DNA of 64,000 bases from Candidatus Rifleibacteriota bacterium (GTDB lineage: Bacteria > Muiribacteriota > Ozemobacteria > Ozemobacterales > Ozemobacteraceae). Below the pieces are notes generated by a model that saw only the letters and a list, made by a program, of their open reading frames with translations, had not been told where the DNA came from and ran no database searches. Made by a program: the position numbers and the translations under genes. Where the stretch lies: the NCBI GenBank assembly GCA_905236675.1, contig CAJOND010000006.1:35746-99745 (forward strand), read 5' to 3'. This document shows, piece after piece, positions 1-11,323 of this stretch (the first letter of the stretch is position 1; each line of letters opens with the position of its first letter).

Positions 1-1
1 T

Positions 2-829
2 GAACTTGACTACGCTAATGGAAATGATCTTTCCTATGAAAATGTCATGAGCAAGATTATTGAACATCAGGGATATGATGTTACTTATGATGTTATTTCT
101 CAGTATTCAAATAATTCTGATAATCTTACAATACCTCCCAAGCTTACATCTGATAGTGTTCCTAGATATGAAGAAAAAGTATTCTGGCCTCAGTTTTTTG
201 ATGAGCTGAAATATGAATATTGTCCCGATTCAGTACAAACAATGGAAATTAAAAAGCTAGGTGAGTATAAAGATACTACTCTTGGTTTAGATTTAAGAAA
301 ATGCTACTCTTTAACAGGTAATTCTCAGGATATTCAAAATATACTAAATTCAAAATTTATTTCTTCTGTAAATGGAATTGGATTAAATCTAAATAATATT
401 GTTATAGAAGTAGCATCCGCTAATGCTGAACCAATTGATTTAGGTTCTAATATGAACTTTAAGACGGCTGGAGCCATTTATAGAAAAGATGGTCCTTTAA
501 AAATAGGAGCTTTTACTAATGTTATGGGAACAGAAATACCTTTTTTGTTATTAGCAGGGAAAGGTGCAATAAATATTAACAATTCAGCGAATAATGAAGT
601 AAGATCCTATTTGGTTGCTCTTGGTGAAGGTGGGGAAATAAAATCTTTGAACAATAATTCTGAGTTATTAATAAGAGGTGGGGTAGCAGTTAGGAATTTC
701 AGTCCTGAAAACATACCTTTAAATGGTGGTTATCTGGTTTACAATTCTGCAGTTGATCCGACTGATAAAGATAAATCTTTGGATCAGTATATTGGTATAG
801 CTATAGGCCCTAAAGGTGGTATGCCATGA
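2..829 (+). CDS. 3' part of an unknown gene upstream of prepilin-like genes
   Basis: The reading frame is open from the first bases of the window, so the gene begins upstream; the ATG at 47 is only an internal methionine. About 275 residues are visible. They show no motif I recognise: alternating beta-type sequence, rich in Asn, Ser and Gly, with many short hydrophobic stretches and no membrane segment. The stop overlaps the ATG of the next gene in an ATGA, so the two are probably co-translated. Because two prepilin-like genes follow directly, a role in a type IV pilus or type II secretion-like pseudopilus is plausible by context only. Confidence 0.7.
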   Translation, partial: ELDYANGNDLSYENVMSKIIEHQGYDVTYDVISQYSNNSDNLTIPPKLTSDSVPRYEEKVFWPQFFDELKYEYCPDSVQTMEIKKLGEYKDTTLGLDLRKCYSLTGNSQDIQNILNSKFISSVNGIGLNLNNIVIEVASANAEPIDLGSNMNFKTAGAIYRKDGPLKIGAFTNVMGTEIPFLLLAGKGAININNSANNEVRSYLVALGEGGEIKSLNNNSELLIRGGVAVRNFSPENIPLNGGYLVYNSAVDPTDKDKSLDQYIGIAIGPKGGMP

Positions 830-1281
830 CAAAAAAAGCTTTAAGTTTAGTAGAAATACTAATAGGAAGTGCAATCCTTGTGTCAGCCATTATTCCTTTA
901 TGGGGATTGATGGGATCTTCTCACCAACAGGTTATGAGGTCAGCAGACGAAATAAAAGCCAGTCAACTTACTGTTGAAATATTGGAACAAATTGAAAATT
1001 ATTTTATTTCAAAAGATCTACCTCGTGGGGAAGGTATTGAATATAAGCTTCCTTCTGGAGGATTTATTAATATAAAAGAAGGAACTAAGAAGATTCAAAT
1101 AGGTTATTTTGAAGATTATTTTTCACCAGTATTATTTTTAGAAACCTCTGAAAGAACCAATAATGAAGGCGATGAAGTCGGTTGTATTGTTAAGCTGACA
1201 ATGCAGTATAAAAGAAAAGATGCTTTGGGAGAGGACGTATCTGAATATGTTTTAAGGGGATTTGTACGTGCAAAAAAGTAG
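826..1281 (+). CDS. Prepilin-like protein with N-terminal class III-type signal
   Basis: The 151-residue protein starts with a short basic leader (MTKKA), then LSLVEILIGS and a hydrophobic helix running to about residue 30. This is the layout of a type IV prepilin or pseudopilin, with Glu at position 5 of the predicted mature protein. Ala rather than Gly would stand at the cleavage site, which some prepilin peptidases accept. The rest is a short amphipathic helix plus a beta-rich region, as in minor pseudopilins. The start overlaps the previous stop (ATGA at 826), and the end overlaps the next gene by a few codons. Which machine it belongs to cannot be read from this window. Confidence 0.75.
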   Translation: MTKKALSLVEILIGSAILVSAIIPLWGLMGSSHQQVMRSADEIKASQLTVEILEQIENYFISKDLPRGEGIEYKLPSGGFINIKEGTKKIQIGYFEDYFSPVLFLETSERTNNEGDEVGCIVKLTMQYKRKDALGEDVSEYVLRGFVRAKK

Positions 1282-1852
1282 CAGAAAAGCTTTTACTTTA
1301 ATTGAAATTCTAGTCTGTATGGCTATTTTGTCAGGAATCATCGGTATTGTTATAACTATAATGAACCGAGGGGCTTCTAATGTTCAAAAAGGTAGTTTTA
1401 ACGTTTTAGCTGCTAATCAAGCTTTCTGGATAGTGTCTGTTATTAGAAGTGATATAGCCAGATCTATTGATAAAATAAATTTCAATGGTGATGGGGGAGT
1501 TTGGAAAGGTGGGTCAACTTTTGAAGTTGATATTGAAGGTGGAAAGGCTTCTTATTCCATTGAAAGGCATGGAGACAATATTAAATTTGTAAGAAAATTC
1601 ACTCCTTCTGGTATTAACTCAGAATTTTTAATCTCTGATTCTAAAACCCAAAAATTTGGTGATGAATATATGACGGATTTGGCTATCACTGAAAAAAAAG
1701 AAGAGGGTGTTGTGTCATATTATTTAGAAATTACAATGAAAGAGCCTAATAAATCTCTAGAAGGCAATAATGAATTTGTTTGGACATCTTATATTTATGC
1801 TCCTGTTAGAAATGAAATAGAGAAATATTGGGTTTCTACGGAAGCAAATTGA
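1268..1852 (+). CDS. Prepilin-like protein (N-terminal cleavage/methylation domain)
   Basis: The N-terminus (KSSRKAFTLIEILVCMAIL) is a clear prepilin signal: basic leader, Ala before Phe-Thr-Leu-Ile-Glu, then a hydrophobic helix. I place the start at GTG 1268 because AGGGGA at 1255-1260 lies 7 bases upstream; a TTG at 1262 is in frame but would sit almost on the ribosome binding site. The remaining 160 residues look like the globular domain of a minor pseudopilin (GspJ-like size), although I cannot name the subfamily. The gene overlaps the end of the previous prepilin-like gene, so the pair is translationally coupled. Confidence 0.78.
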   Translation: MQKSSRKAFTLIEILVCMAILSGIIGIVITIMNRGASNVQKGSFNVLAANQAFWIVSVIRSDIARSIDKINFNGDGGVWKGGSTFEVDIEGGKASYSIERHGDNIKFVRKFTPSGINSEFLISDSKTQKFGDEYMTDLAITEKKEEGVVSYYLEITMKEPNKSLEGNNEFVWTSYIYAPVRNEIEKYWVSTEAN

Positions 1853-1888
1853 TTATAATTTTACATTATAGAAAGGGGAAAAAGGAAA

Positions 1889-2503
1889 ATGCAGAATAAT
1901 AATAGATTTATTTTATTGTTAACCTTCTTTTCTCTTTCTATTATGATTTTAGGCTGCTGTGATTCGAAATATAGTTATTATATTTGTCGTCAAAAAGGTG
2001 AAGAGGCTTTATTAGCTAAAAAATATAAAAAGGCACAAAACTATTACTCTATTATATATACTAACGAATCGAAAAACGAAGTAGTAGATAAGGAACGTAC
2101 CACTTGGGCTTTTTACCGATTAGGAGTTATTGCTGAAGTTACAGGCGATTTAAAAATGGCAAAAGGTTACTATTGGGGGGATGCTATAGACGATGGTTTT
2201 TATGCAGAACAGCCTCTTGTAAACTGGTTCGCACAGGCTGGCTGGAACCAGCTTGATGAAAAAAATTGTCCTAGAACTTTAGAAGAAATTTTAGAGTTTG
2301 AAAAGACCACGCCTCCCGATAATGATGATGAGAACATTACTGAAAGAAAAAAAGAAGTTATTGTTCCAAAACAAAAATTGGAAAATAAGTATAAAAATAA
2401 TAGTGGAAAAGAAAATATTAATGGAGTTATAACTAAGACCTATAATAAATCAAAAAATCTTCCTCCTAATAGAACACCTCTACCTATGAAAGTGTATTAT
2501 TAG
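1889..2503 (+). CDS. Putative lipoprotein with TPR-like region
   Basis: A hydrophobic leader ends in a lipobox (MILGC, Cys about residue 23), so the product is probably lipid-anchored. Residues 30-100 read like one or two helix-turn-helix TPR units (GEEALLAKKYKKAQNYYSII). The last 70 residues are Lys/Asn/Pro-rich and probably disordered. A purine-rich ribosome binding site (AAAGGGG) precedes the ATG. It follows the prepilin-like genes after 36 bases and could be part of the same transcript. No specific function can be given. Confidence 0.65.
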   Translation: MQNNNRFILLLTFFSLSIMILGCCDSKYSYYICRQKGEEALLAKKYKKAQNYYSIIYTNESKNEVVDKERTTWAFYRLGVIAEVTGDLKMAKGYYWGDAIDDGFYAEQPLVNWFAQAGWNQLDEKNCPRTLEEILEFEKTTPPDNDDENITERKKEVIVPKQKLENKYKNNSGKENINGVITKTYNKSKNLPPNRTPLPMKVYY

Positions 2504-2704
2504 AAAGAAGAGGAAAAGAGCTGATAAAATTGACAGAACGTCATAACCGAATGCTTCAAAGAGCTGTCATCACGTGTAAAAGTCTTGGTGATTTTAACTT
2601 TTGAAGGTTGCGTAAGATTTTGGGGTTATATGAATATTAAGTTTGTATATTTGTAATTTATAGTTGAAAATCTAGATTAATATATTAAGAATAAGGGAGT
2701 TAAA

Positions 2705-3232
2705 ATGGCTAGAAGAGAAAATAGATATAAAAAGCTTTGCGAAGCTTATGATCTTGGAATTAAAGAATGTAACAACTATCAGCAGGAATGTCGTGATTTT
2801 GTTCATGAACTTAAAAATTCTATAGTTGAAAGCTTGGGATGTCCTGAAACAAAGGTTTTTCTATTTCCGCCTAGTACTGGTTTTATTAGAGAAAGCGGTC
2901 ATCTTCACGGAGATGAGTTTGATACGGAATTTGGAGAAAACGGTACTGCTGCAATAGGGTTTGCAATTAATGTTAATGGTAAGTCCTTAGAAGAAAAATT
3001 TTTTACTTTTTTAATAGTTTTCAAAAAGACTGGTTCAAAAATAATTTTTAGCGTTGATGATAATAAAGAATTTAAGAATACTCCCGAAGGCGTAAAAGAG
3101 TTTTGTGATTACTTGTATAAAGAAGCAGAAAAGAATCTTTTGGAAAGATTGAAAAATTTCTTACAATCACCAGAAGACGCTGCAAAACCAATAGGTTTTC
3201 GTATGGCTTCTGAAACTGCTAATAAAAAATAA
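2705..3232 (+). CDS. Unknown cytoplasmic protein, first gene of the MoxR cluster
   Basis: The 175-residue soluble protein begins with an amphipathic helix containing several charged residues and Cys. The middle has a beta-rich section with GHLHGDEFDTEFGENG and an F-rich hydrophobic strand; the end is a long charged helix. I do not recognise the family. It has a good ribosome binding site (AAGGGAG) and is followed after a few bases by the membrane/coiled-coil gene, so it probably opens the operon that runs to 15872. The 200 bases before it hold no other convincing gene, only an inverted repeat (TGACAG 2531-2536 with CTGTCA 2564-2569). Confidence 0.6.
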   Translation: MARRENRYKKLCEAYDLGIKECNNYQQECRDFVHELKNSIVESLGCPETKVFLFPPSTGFIRESGHLHGDEFDTEFGENGTAAIGFAINVNGKSLEEKFFTFLIVFKKTGSKIIFSVDDNKEFKNTPEGVKEFCDYLYKEAEKNLLERLKNFLQSPEDAAKPIGFRMASETANKK

Positions 3233-3244
3233 AAGGTGAAACTT

Positions 3245-4630
<1,386 letters not shown>

Positions 4631-5009
4631 CGAGATTGGAGATGACGGTGGTAGTAGTGGCGATAGTGGTAACGGCGATGGTAGTAGTGGAATGGTCGGT
4701 ATTTCCAGAGGTGGAGGCTATACTCCTTTAACTTATGGAGATAAAGCTTCTGACCATAACGTTAAATATAAAGATGAATTATTGCCTGACGTAAATAAAG
4801 AATCTGCAATGGATTCAACTTCTATTGGAATTGGAATTGCCGCTCCAACAGTTGATAATGATAAATCGGATTATAGCGCGAAAGATTTTGATACAAGAAA
4901 TAAAGTAGGTAATAATACAAACGATAAGAATTTATTGCCAAAATACAGAAATACTGTTAAAAACTATTTTAACCGCTGAAAAATGTTTATGTAAAAATGG
5001 GAGTTAAAT

Positions 5010-6023
5010 ATGACCATAAATAATACAAAATTAGCTAATCAGGAAACTGTTATTAGAGCTTCAATGAATATAAAAAGAGTTATGGATGAGCTTAATAGAA
5101 TTCTTGTAGGTAGGCCTGAACTTCATAAGTTAGTAGTTACAGGCATTTTAAGTAAGGGTCATATTTTATTGGAAGGACTTCCTGGAGTTGGTAAAACAGC
5201 TTTAATAAAGACTCTTGGAGAACTATTCGGCTTGAAATTTAGTAGAGTTCAGTTTACTCCCGATTTGATGCCTGGCGATATTCTAGGTTCATATATTCTT
5301 CAACAGAGTGAAGATGGTTCAAGACAAATGACTTTTCAACCAGGACCGATATTTACCAATATCCTTCTTGCAGATGAAATAAATAGAGCTTCTCCTAAAA
5401 CACAGTCAGCTTTACTAGAAGCTATGCAGGAAAGATGTGTAACCTTAATGGGAACAACCAGGAAATTACCTGACCCGTTTTTTGTTCTAGCTTCTCAAAA
5501 CCCAATAGAATTAGAAGGCACTTATGCTTTACCAGAAGCTCAATTAGACAGATTCCTTTTTAAACTTGAAGTAAAGAATGCTGATGTGAATACAATGAAG
5601 ACTATAATTACTTCTAGACGACGTGGTGAACCGCCTCAGCCAGGATTTACTTTTACAGAAGCAGAATTGAAAGAGCTTTTTGATATTATGGAAGAAATAT
5701 ATTTGCCAAATGCAGTAGCTGACTATATTGCTAGATTAATTTGTGCTACATCTCCGACAGAAACTACTTCTTTGAAAGAAGTTAAGGAATTTGTTCAATA
5801 TGGAGCTTCTCCGAGAGCTGCTATTGCAGTATCTGAAGCTGCTAGAGCCATGGCTCTTATTGAAGGAAGACCAAGTGTCGGTTTTGAAGATGTTAAAAAA
5901 GTTTTTATACCTGCTTTGAATCACAGAGTATTATTGAATTATAAAGCTAGATTTGAGTCTTTGACTTCAGAAATACTGCTGAATAAAATAATTGGTTCTG
6001 TAAAAGAAGCTGATTTAGTCTAA
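5010..6023 (+). CDS. MoxR-family AAA+ ATPase
   Basis: The 337-residue protein has the full MoxR layout: Walker A GLPGVGKT at residues 56-63, Walker B LLADEIN about 119-125, sensor 1 in FVLASQNPIELEGTY about 158-172, and a C-terminal helical lid with the GASPRAAI motif. Length is normal for the family. MoxR ATPases are thought to act as chaperones that assemble or activate partner complexes, usually together with vWA proteins. Here the DUF58, BatA-like and vWA partners are encoded 4-10 kb downstream in the same direction, with an ABC exporter in between. A GGGAG ribosome binding site precedes the ATG. Confidence 0.95.
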   Translation: MTINNTKLANQETVIRASMNIKRVMDELNRILVGRPELHKLVVTGILSKGHILLEGLPGVGKTALIKTLGELFGLKFSRVQFTPDLMPGDILGSYILQQSEDGSRQMTFQPGPIFTNILLADEINRASPKTQSALLEAMQERCVTLMGTTRKLPDPFFVLASQNPIELEGTYALPEAQLDRFLFKLEVKNADVNTMKTIITSRRRGEPPQPGFTFTEAELKELFDIMEEIYLPNAVADYIARLICATSPTETTSLKEVKEFVQYGASPRAAIAVSEAARAMALIEGRPSVGFEDVKKVFIPALNHRVLLNYKARFESLTSEILLNKIIGSVKEADLV

Positions 6024-6041
6024 AAAAAAAGGTTTCCTTTT

Positions 6042-8045
6042 ATGAAAAACAAATTAAAATTCATTCTATTATTAATATTTTTCTTTTTAACTTGTTTTGA
6101 CTGTGGGCCATCTAAAATAGAAGCTGCAATTGATCCGACTGCTCCTATAAGAGTTTCTGTCAGTTCGTTTGTTGCTGATACAAGAGATAGGGCATACTCT
6201 GTTTTTATTGTTAAGCTATCAAATAAAACTAACAGAAAACTTAATATTACAATTTTGCTTAGAGATGAATCTTATAAAACTTCATACTTAGTTGAAAAAC
6301 AGGTTGTTCTTATGCCTGCCAGTAGCGGTGAAATGAACAGAGAGGAAAGAATGATTGTTCCTGGTACCTGCAATTCACCAAAGTTTACCTTCAAAGTTGA
6401 AGGTAAAACTTATGAAGATAATCGTGTTGAAAACATGATTTCTCTTAAAATATCTGGCTCATATTCTTATGATGGGAAATATTTTCTAGTAGATAAAAAT
6501 ATTACAAATTCTGATAATCTGTTCAAAGATCCTGGTGTTCAGCGTAATAAACCTACTACTTTTGTTTTTAGTGGATCTCAAGAAGAAATGGAAAAAGATT
6601 GGCTGGCTTATTCGCAATTTGACGCCCTGATTTTTTTAAGCGATACTTTTGAAACTAGTCCAGAACTTGTTCAAAATGCTATTCTAGACTATGTTAGACT
6701 AGGTGGTAACTTATTCCTGATAGGTGAAATAAAAAATGAATCTCTAATAGAAAAAATTGGTGGAAAACAGATTGCTTCTGAAAAGTCTTCAATAAAATCT
6801 CTTTTTTCAATTTTTAAACCAGAACCAAGAAAAAATGATAGTAGTAAAGTAGTAGATACTGTCAAAAGTCATGGTTATATCAAGGGAATAGAGTTTGGCT
6901 TAGGTAGTATTTCTTGTTTTGAAAAGTCACTTTTTGATTTGATGATGAAGTCTCCTCCTGAAGAAGAGAAGAGTGGTTACTACGGTTATTCCAGTTATTC
7001 ACGTTCTAGCACTAAAAGTGAAACTAAAACAACTAAAGAAGAAGAAGAGAAAAAATATGCAGAATTAAACAAAGGCAAAATTTTTAATCCAAAAGAAGTT
7101 ATCGCTAAATTTGACGAATTTTCTCATACTTATAACAATCGCAATTATAAAGATTGTTTTACTGTAGAAAGAGACTATAAATATGACTATAAGATAATGA
7201 AGTCACCATTAGCAATAATGTTTTTTGTCTTGTTATTTGCTTTACTTCTTGGACCTATTAATCTCTTTGTTCTGAATAAGTATAAAGCAAGGATAATGGT
7301 ATTTGTTTCCGTGCCAGTTATTTCTATTATCTGCTGTACTATGGTTTTTGTTTATTTCCTTTTATTTGAATATAATAGATTAGAGCTTTTTAGACAATCT
7401 TTTACTCTATTAGATAACAATTCTGGAGTTGCCATTACTTTTGGTTCAGAACTGATTGTTTCTGGGAAAACTTTGAATAACGAACTGGCATTTCCTTTGT
7501 CTTCTGTAATTTATGCATATGATCTTACGTATAGGAATGTTTATGGTGTTACAAAGGAAATAAGGCTAGATAAAGATCAAAATTTTACCTATGAATGGAT
7601 AAAACCAAAGGTTCCTTTGGCATATTATGTTAAATCAAAGGAAACTGCAAAGTTCAGACTTGAAGTAAAAGAATCAGAAAATGAAATTGAATTTATAAAT
7701 GGACTAGGTAGTGATATTGATGAAATTTATATTCTCTCTGAAGATGGAAAAAATCTATGTAAAGCATTTGGAATTGGTGCAGGAAAAAATGGGAGAGCTT
7801 CTGTTTATATAGACAATTTTTCATATAATCCTTCTTCTAAACTATTAATCAAAAACAATTTCAGAGGGTTATTAAAAAAAGAAAAGCCTCTTGATAAATA
7901 TGCCAAGGATTGTCTTAAACCAGGTGAATATATTGCTAAATTGAGAACTAATCCATTCATGAGACAAAATTTTGACTCTAGAGCTAGTATAAAAGAGCTA
8001 GGTTGTTATGTTCATGGCACTTCTAAAAAAGGTGGTTCTTTATGA
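6042..8045 (+). CDS. Exported membrane protein of the MoxR/ABC cluster
   Basis: A Sec-type signal peptide (hydrophobic to about residue 20, likely cut near IEAA) leads a beta-rich domain. Residues 180-230 resemble the Rossmann-like core of class I amidotransferase-type domains seen in vWA-cluster proteins (DALIFLSDTF, then YVRLGGNLFLIGE). Two or more membrane helices lie at about 385-440, followed by a second beta-rich region of about 220 residues. A Ser/Tyr/Lys/Glu-rich low-complexity stretch is found near residues 305-345. Its stop overlaps the ATG of the ABC ATPase gene. The order recalls gliding-type or Planctomycetes-type ABC loci, but I find no named family; it may be an extracytoplasmic subunit of the exporter. 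Confidence 0.65.
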   Translation: MKNKLKFILLLIFFFLTCFDCGPSKIEAAIDPTAPIRVSVSSFVADTRDRAYSVFIVKLSNKTNRKLNITILLRDESYKTSYLVEKQVVLMPASSGEMNREERMIVPGTCNSPKFTFKVEGKTYEDNRVENMISLKISGSYSYDGKYFLVDKNITNSDNLFKDPGVQRNKPTTFVFSGSQEEMEKDWLAYSQFDALIFLSDTFETSPELVQNAILDYVRLGGNLFLIGEIKNESLIEKIGGKQIASEKSSIKSLFSIFKPEPRKNDSSKVVDTVKSHGYIKGIEFGLGSISCFEKSLFDLMMKSPPEEEKSGYYGYSSYSRSSTKSETKTTKEEEEKKYAELNKGKIFNPKEVIAKFDEFSHTYNNRNYKDCFTVERDYKYDYKIMKSPLAIMFFVLLFALLLGPINLFVLNKYKARIMVFVSVPVISIICCTMVFVYFLLFEYNRLELFRQSFTLLDNNSGVAITFGSELIVSGKTLNNELAFPLSSVIYAYDLTYRNVYGVTKEIRLDKDQNFTYEWIKPKVPLAYYVKSKETAKFRLEVKESENEIEFINGLGSDIDEIYILSEDGKNLCKAFGIGAGKNGRASVYIDNFSYNPSSKLLIKNNFRGLLKKEKPLDKYAKDCLKPGEYIAKLRTNPFMRQNFDSRASIKELGCYVHGTSKKGGSL

Positions 8046-8974
8046 TATTAACTGTACGTCATCTTAGAAAAGAATTTTCCAATTGTTTAGCAGTAAATAA
8101 TGTTTCATTTAAAATAGAAACAGGTGAAATAACTGGTTTTGTTGGACCAAACGGAGCTGGAAAAACAACAACTATGAGAATTCTTGCTACTATTGAACCA
8201 TGCAGTGCTGGCTTGGTAGATATAGATGGTAATTCTATTTTGGAATATCCTGAAATAGCAAGGAAACATATTGGTTATGTTCCTGATTCCCTTCCTTCTA
8301 ATAGTGATATGACGGTACATGAATATTTAGATTTCTTTGCAAGAGCATATGGACTACTAACACCTAAAAGACAAAAAACTGTAGAAAGTTTAGAAGAGTT
8401 TACTAATTTAGTCGGTATAAAGGAAAAATATATTGATTCCCTTTCAAAGGGTATGAAGCAAAGAGTATCTATTTGTAGAGCTCTTATAAATGATCCTGAT
8501 TTTATATTGATGGATGAACCTGCTGCAGGACTAGATCCGAGAGCAAGAATAGAATTAAGAGAACTTTTAAAAGTTCTGTGTGAACAAAATAAAGGAATAC
8601 TGATTAGCTCTCATATTCTTAGTGAGCTTTCTGAAATATGTACTTCAACAGTTATAATAGAAAAAGGCAGATTGCTTAAATACGGCAAAATAGATGATGT
8701 AGTTAAAGAAGTTGTTAAAAACAAACGAATACTCCAAATCAAAACTTTGGAAAATGACGAGCAGTTAGCTAATACTTTACTGCTTCAACCTATGGTATCA
8801 AAGATTTCAAGTCTTGGTAATACGATTGAATTAGAATACGAAGGTAGTGATGATCAGGCTTTTGAAATGTTGTCTACCTTGATGAAAGATGGTTTCAAAA
8901 TTGTTGGATTTGGTTTTAAGCAACAAAATCTTGAATCTATTTTCATGAACATTACAAAAGGTGATGTACAATGA
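8042..8974 (+). CDS. ABC transporter ATP-binding protein (ABC-2 type exporter)
   Basis: Walker A GPNGAGKTT (residues 35-43), signature LSKGMKQR (134-141), Walker B FILMDEP (154-160), D-loop AGLDP and H-loop SSHIL (His about 191) are all present. The C-terminal 90 residues form the extra domain typical of ABC-2 type exporters (CcmA/NatA/GldA-like). The ATG overlaps the previous stop, and the next gene's ATG overlaps this stop, so ATPase and permease should be made in fixed proportion. The substrate is unknown. Confidence 0.93.
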   Translation: MILTVRHLRKEFSNCLAVNNVSFKIETGEITGFVGPNGAGKTTTMRILATIEPCSAGLVDIDGNSILEYPEIARKHIGYVPDSLPSNSDMTVHEYLDFFARAYGLLTPKRQKTVESLEEFTNLVGIKEKYIDSLSKGMKQRVSICRALINDPDFILMDEPAAGLDPRARIELRELLKVLCEQNKGILISSHILSELSEICTSTVIIEKGRLLKYGKIDDVVKEVVKNKRILQIKTLENDEQLANTLLLQPMVSKISSLGNTIELEYEGSDDQAFEMLSTLMKDGFKIVGFGFKQQNLESIFMNITKGDVQ

Positions 8975-10440
8975 ATGAATTTTTAACAAAATTTGATGAT
9001 AGTTTAAATCCTATACTTGTAAAAGATTTACGACAGATTGTCAGGGGAAAATTTATCTGGGGTGTGTTGCTTCTTCTATTGGGTATAATAGTTTTGATTT
9101 TAGGTATTTCTTTGTTGGAAGCTGGAACCAGTATCCGCGGTGATATAAATGGGGAGTTTATTTCATATGCAATGTCGGCACTTCTTTTCTTTGCATGTGG
9201 ATTAATTATTCCTATTCAAATTGGGAGAAAAACTAGTGAAGAAGTTAATGATGCTACTCATGAACTGATTTTTACCACAACTATGACTTCTTCCTCTATA
9301 GTTAAGGGTAAAATTCTTAGTGGAACAGTAACGATTATCATGTTGTATGCCACTGTTGCACCATTTTTGTCTCTCACCCTATATATGGGTGGTGTAGATA
9401 TTAAAAATCTTTTTGTTGCAATGGTTTATTCGTTTATTGTTTCTCACGTAGCAGTATTATTTCAGGTTAATGCTGGTATGTCATATCGTAGCGAAGCTGT
9501 TATAGCTAGTATTGGTCATAAGGCTGGAATAATAATCTCTCATATAATTGGTTGGTTTTTTGCTGCTTCAATAGGTTCTATGATATTAAGTGGTGATTTG
9601 CTTAGACGTAGTGGAACTGCTGATTTTTGGACATATACAATAACATTTATAATTTCAGTTATATTCATTTCTATTATTTTTTATATGTTAACTGTTAGCA
9701 GAATACAAACAGAATCCTCAAACAGAACTTATTTCTTAAAGTTTGTAACAAGTGTAATATGGTGTATTGGTTCGTTATTGTGTTCTTTTGATAAGGAATT
9801 TTCATTAGGATGGACAGCTGCTGTATTTATAGCACTTATTCCTCTTTCCGTTTTTTTGTTATTAGATCCTGAAAATTATAGTAGAAGAGTTCTTTCAGAA
9901 ATTCCTAAAAATCCTATTGGCCGTGTTTTAGCATATCCTTTCTATACAGGTATGCTTAATTCTTATGTTTGGATAGTAATTACCGGTATTCTTACTTTAT
10001 TTTATTCGATGAGGTATTATTCAGGATCTCATAGAAACGATTTCTTTTCCTTTTTAGCTTGTGTTATTACAATGTTGATTTCTTCGCATTCTTATTTCTT
10101 CATTTCTAATTTTATTAAGAATATGTTATTCAAAGATAAATCCAGAACTTATATTTTTAATATTTTTGCTACTATTGTGGCAATAGTAGTCATAGGTTCT
10201 TTTATAGCTGAAAACCTGATTTACCCGTATCATAGTGGTTGGGCTTCTTTACTTAGTCCATTTTCGATGTGCTATTTTGTCAACGGTGACAATATTATTG
10301 TCTGTATAATAGCTACTTTAGTTATTTGGGGTATTTCATTGATATTAAATATAAATAGAATTGGTGCTCAATTAATTACTTATTTTGATCCAGAATCAAA
10401 GCTTAAAGAAGATTATATGATTACCCAAAATAAAGGATAA
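8971..10440 (+). CDS. ABC-2 type permease
   Basis: The 489-residue integral membrane protein has roughly 10-12 hydrophobic segments. The N-terminus (NPILVKDLRQIVRGKFIWG) is typical of ABC permeases in MoxR/vWA-linked and Planctomycetes-like clusters: a cytoplasmic Asn-Pro-hydrophobic-Lys-(Asp/Glu)-Leu-Arg motif before the first helix. Translation is coupled to the ATPase gene by an ATGA overlap at 8971. Together with that ATPase it should form a homodimeric or heteromeric export complex. Nothing in the sequence identifies the cargo. Confidence 0.85.
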   Translation: MNEFLTKFDDSLNPILVKDLRQIVRGKFIWGVLLLLLGIIVLILGISLLEAGTSIRGDINGEFISYAMSALLFFACGLIIPIQIGRKTSEEVNDATHELIFTTTMTSSSIVKGKILSGTVTIIMLYATVAPFLSLTLYMGGVDIKNLFVAMVYSFIVSHVAVLFQVNAGMSYRSEAVIASIGHKAGIIISHIIGWFFAASIGSMILSGDLLRRSGTADFWTYTITFIISVIFISIIFYMLTVSRIQTESSNRTYFLKFVTSVIWCIGSLLCSFDKEFSLGWTAAVFIALIPLSVFLLLDPENYSRRVLSEIPKNPIGRVLAYPFYTGMLNSYVWIVITGILTLFYSMRYYSGSHRNDFFSFLACVITMLISSHSYFFISNFIKNMLFKDKSRTYIFNIFATIVAIVVIGSFIAENLIYPYHSGWASLLSPFSMCYFVNGDNIIVCIIATLVIWGISLILNINRIGAQLITYFDPESKLKEDYMITQNKG

Positions 10441-10449
10441 ATTTTTGAA

Positions 10450-11322
10450 TTGAATAAAGTTGATAAAAAGATACTAGAATCTGCTGTTCTTTCAGGACAA
10501 AGATTTCATTTTAATCTCTCTTCTCGCTTTTCTGGTGGGCAGGGGGGTGGAAAATTCGGTTCAAAAACAGGGCAGTCGTTAGAGTTTGTTGAGCATAGAG
10601 AATATCAGCCTGGAGACGACATAAGACATGTTGACTGGAGTGCCGTGGCTCGTTCTGATAAACTTTCTATAAAGCTTTTTAGAGAGGAAATAACACCGCA
10701 TGTAGATTTACTTTTGGATCTTTCTAGTTCTATGAATATAAACAAAAGTAAATTTAATGCGTTGACTGCTATTACAGCAATCTTGATACAGGCTTCTAAT
10801 AATTCTGGATACACCTGTAATAGCTGGCTTATCAAAGATTTATGTAGAAGAGTAGAGCCCGTTAATCTTCCAATAGATAAATGGGTTGATTTCGTTGCTG
10901 ATGCTAATAAAAATACTGGTAAAACTCTTAGTGATTTCCCTCCAAAATTAAAAAATGGGGCTGTTAGAATATTGGTTAGCGATTTATTCTGGGATCAGGA
11001 ACCGATGGGTATATTAAGAAAACTTGCGGATGGGGCTGCAGCTGTTATTGTAGTTCAACTTGTTGCTTCCCAGGACATTAATCCGGAGGTTTATGGTAAT
11101 ATGCGTATTATTGATTCAGAAACGGGGGACGCTCTCGAATTAATTTGTGATGAAGCTTTAATATCTGATTATAAGGCAAATTTTGACCTTCATAGTCAGT
11201 ATTGGAAAGAGTCATGTACAAAATCTGGGGCAGTTTTTTGTTTTATGGAAGCTGAAAAGCTCTTAAAAGAATTTGTTCCTGATGAATTAATAAAAAATGA
11301 AATCTTAATATTGGGTTATTGA
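10450..11322 (+). CDS. DUF58 family protein (vWA-related, MoxR partner)
   Basis: The canonical DUF58 block EHREYQPGDDIRHVDW appears near residues 47-62, and a vWA-like strand with DLSSSM (MIDAS-type Asp-x-Ser-x-Ser) follows at about 91-96. The length of 290 residues matches the short DUF58 class. I use the TTG at 10450; AAAGGA at about 10432-10437 is the only ribosome binding site, slightly far (12 bases). DUF58 proteins are almost always encoded next to MoxR ATPases and are thought to be their adaptors or clients. A G6 run at 10542-10547 lies within codons for QGGGK; the frame is intact. Confidence 0.9.
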   Translation: MNKVDKKILESAVLSGQRFHFNLSSRFSGGQGGGKFGSKTGQSLEFVEHREYQPGDDIRHVDWSAVARSDKLSIKLFREEITPHVDLLLDLSSSMNINKSKFNALTAITAILIQASNNSGYTCNSWLIKDLCRRVEPVNLPIDKWVDFVADANKNTGKTLSDFPPKLKNGAVRILVSDLFWDQEPMGILRKLADGAAAVIVVQLVASQDINPEVYGNMRIIDSETGDALELICDEALISDYKANFDLHSQYWKESCTKSGAVFCFMEAEKLLKEFVPDELIKNEILILGY

Positions 11323-11323
11323 T

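Noticed and set aside
2530..2604. Short open frame of 25 codons starting at TTG
   Set aside because: No good ribosome binding site, no recognisable peptide; it overlaps an inverted repeat and is probably non-coding.
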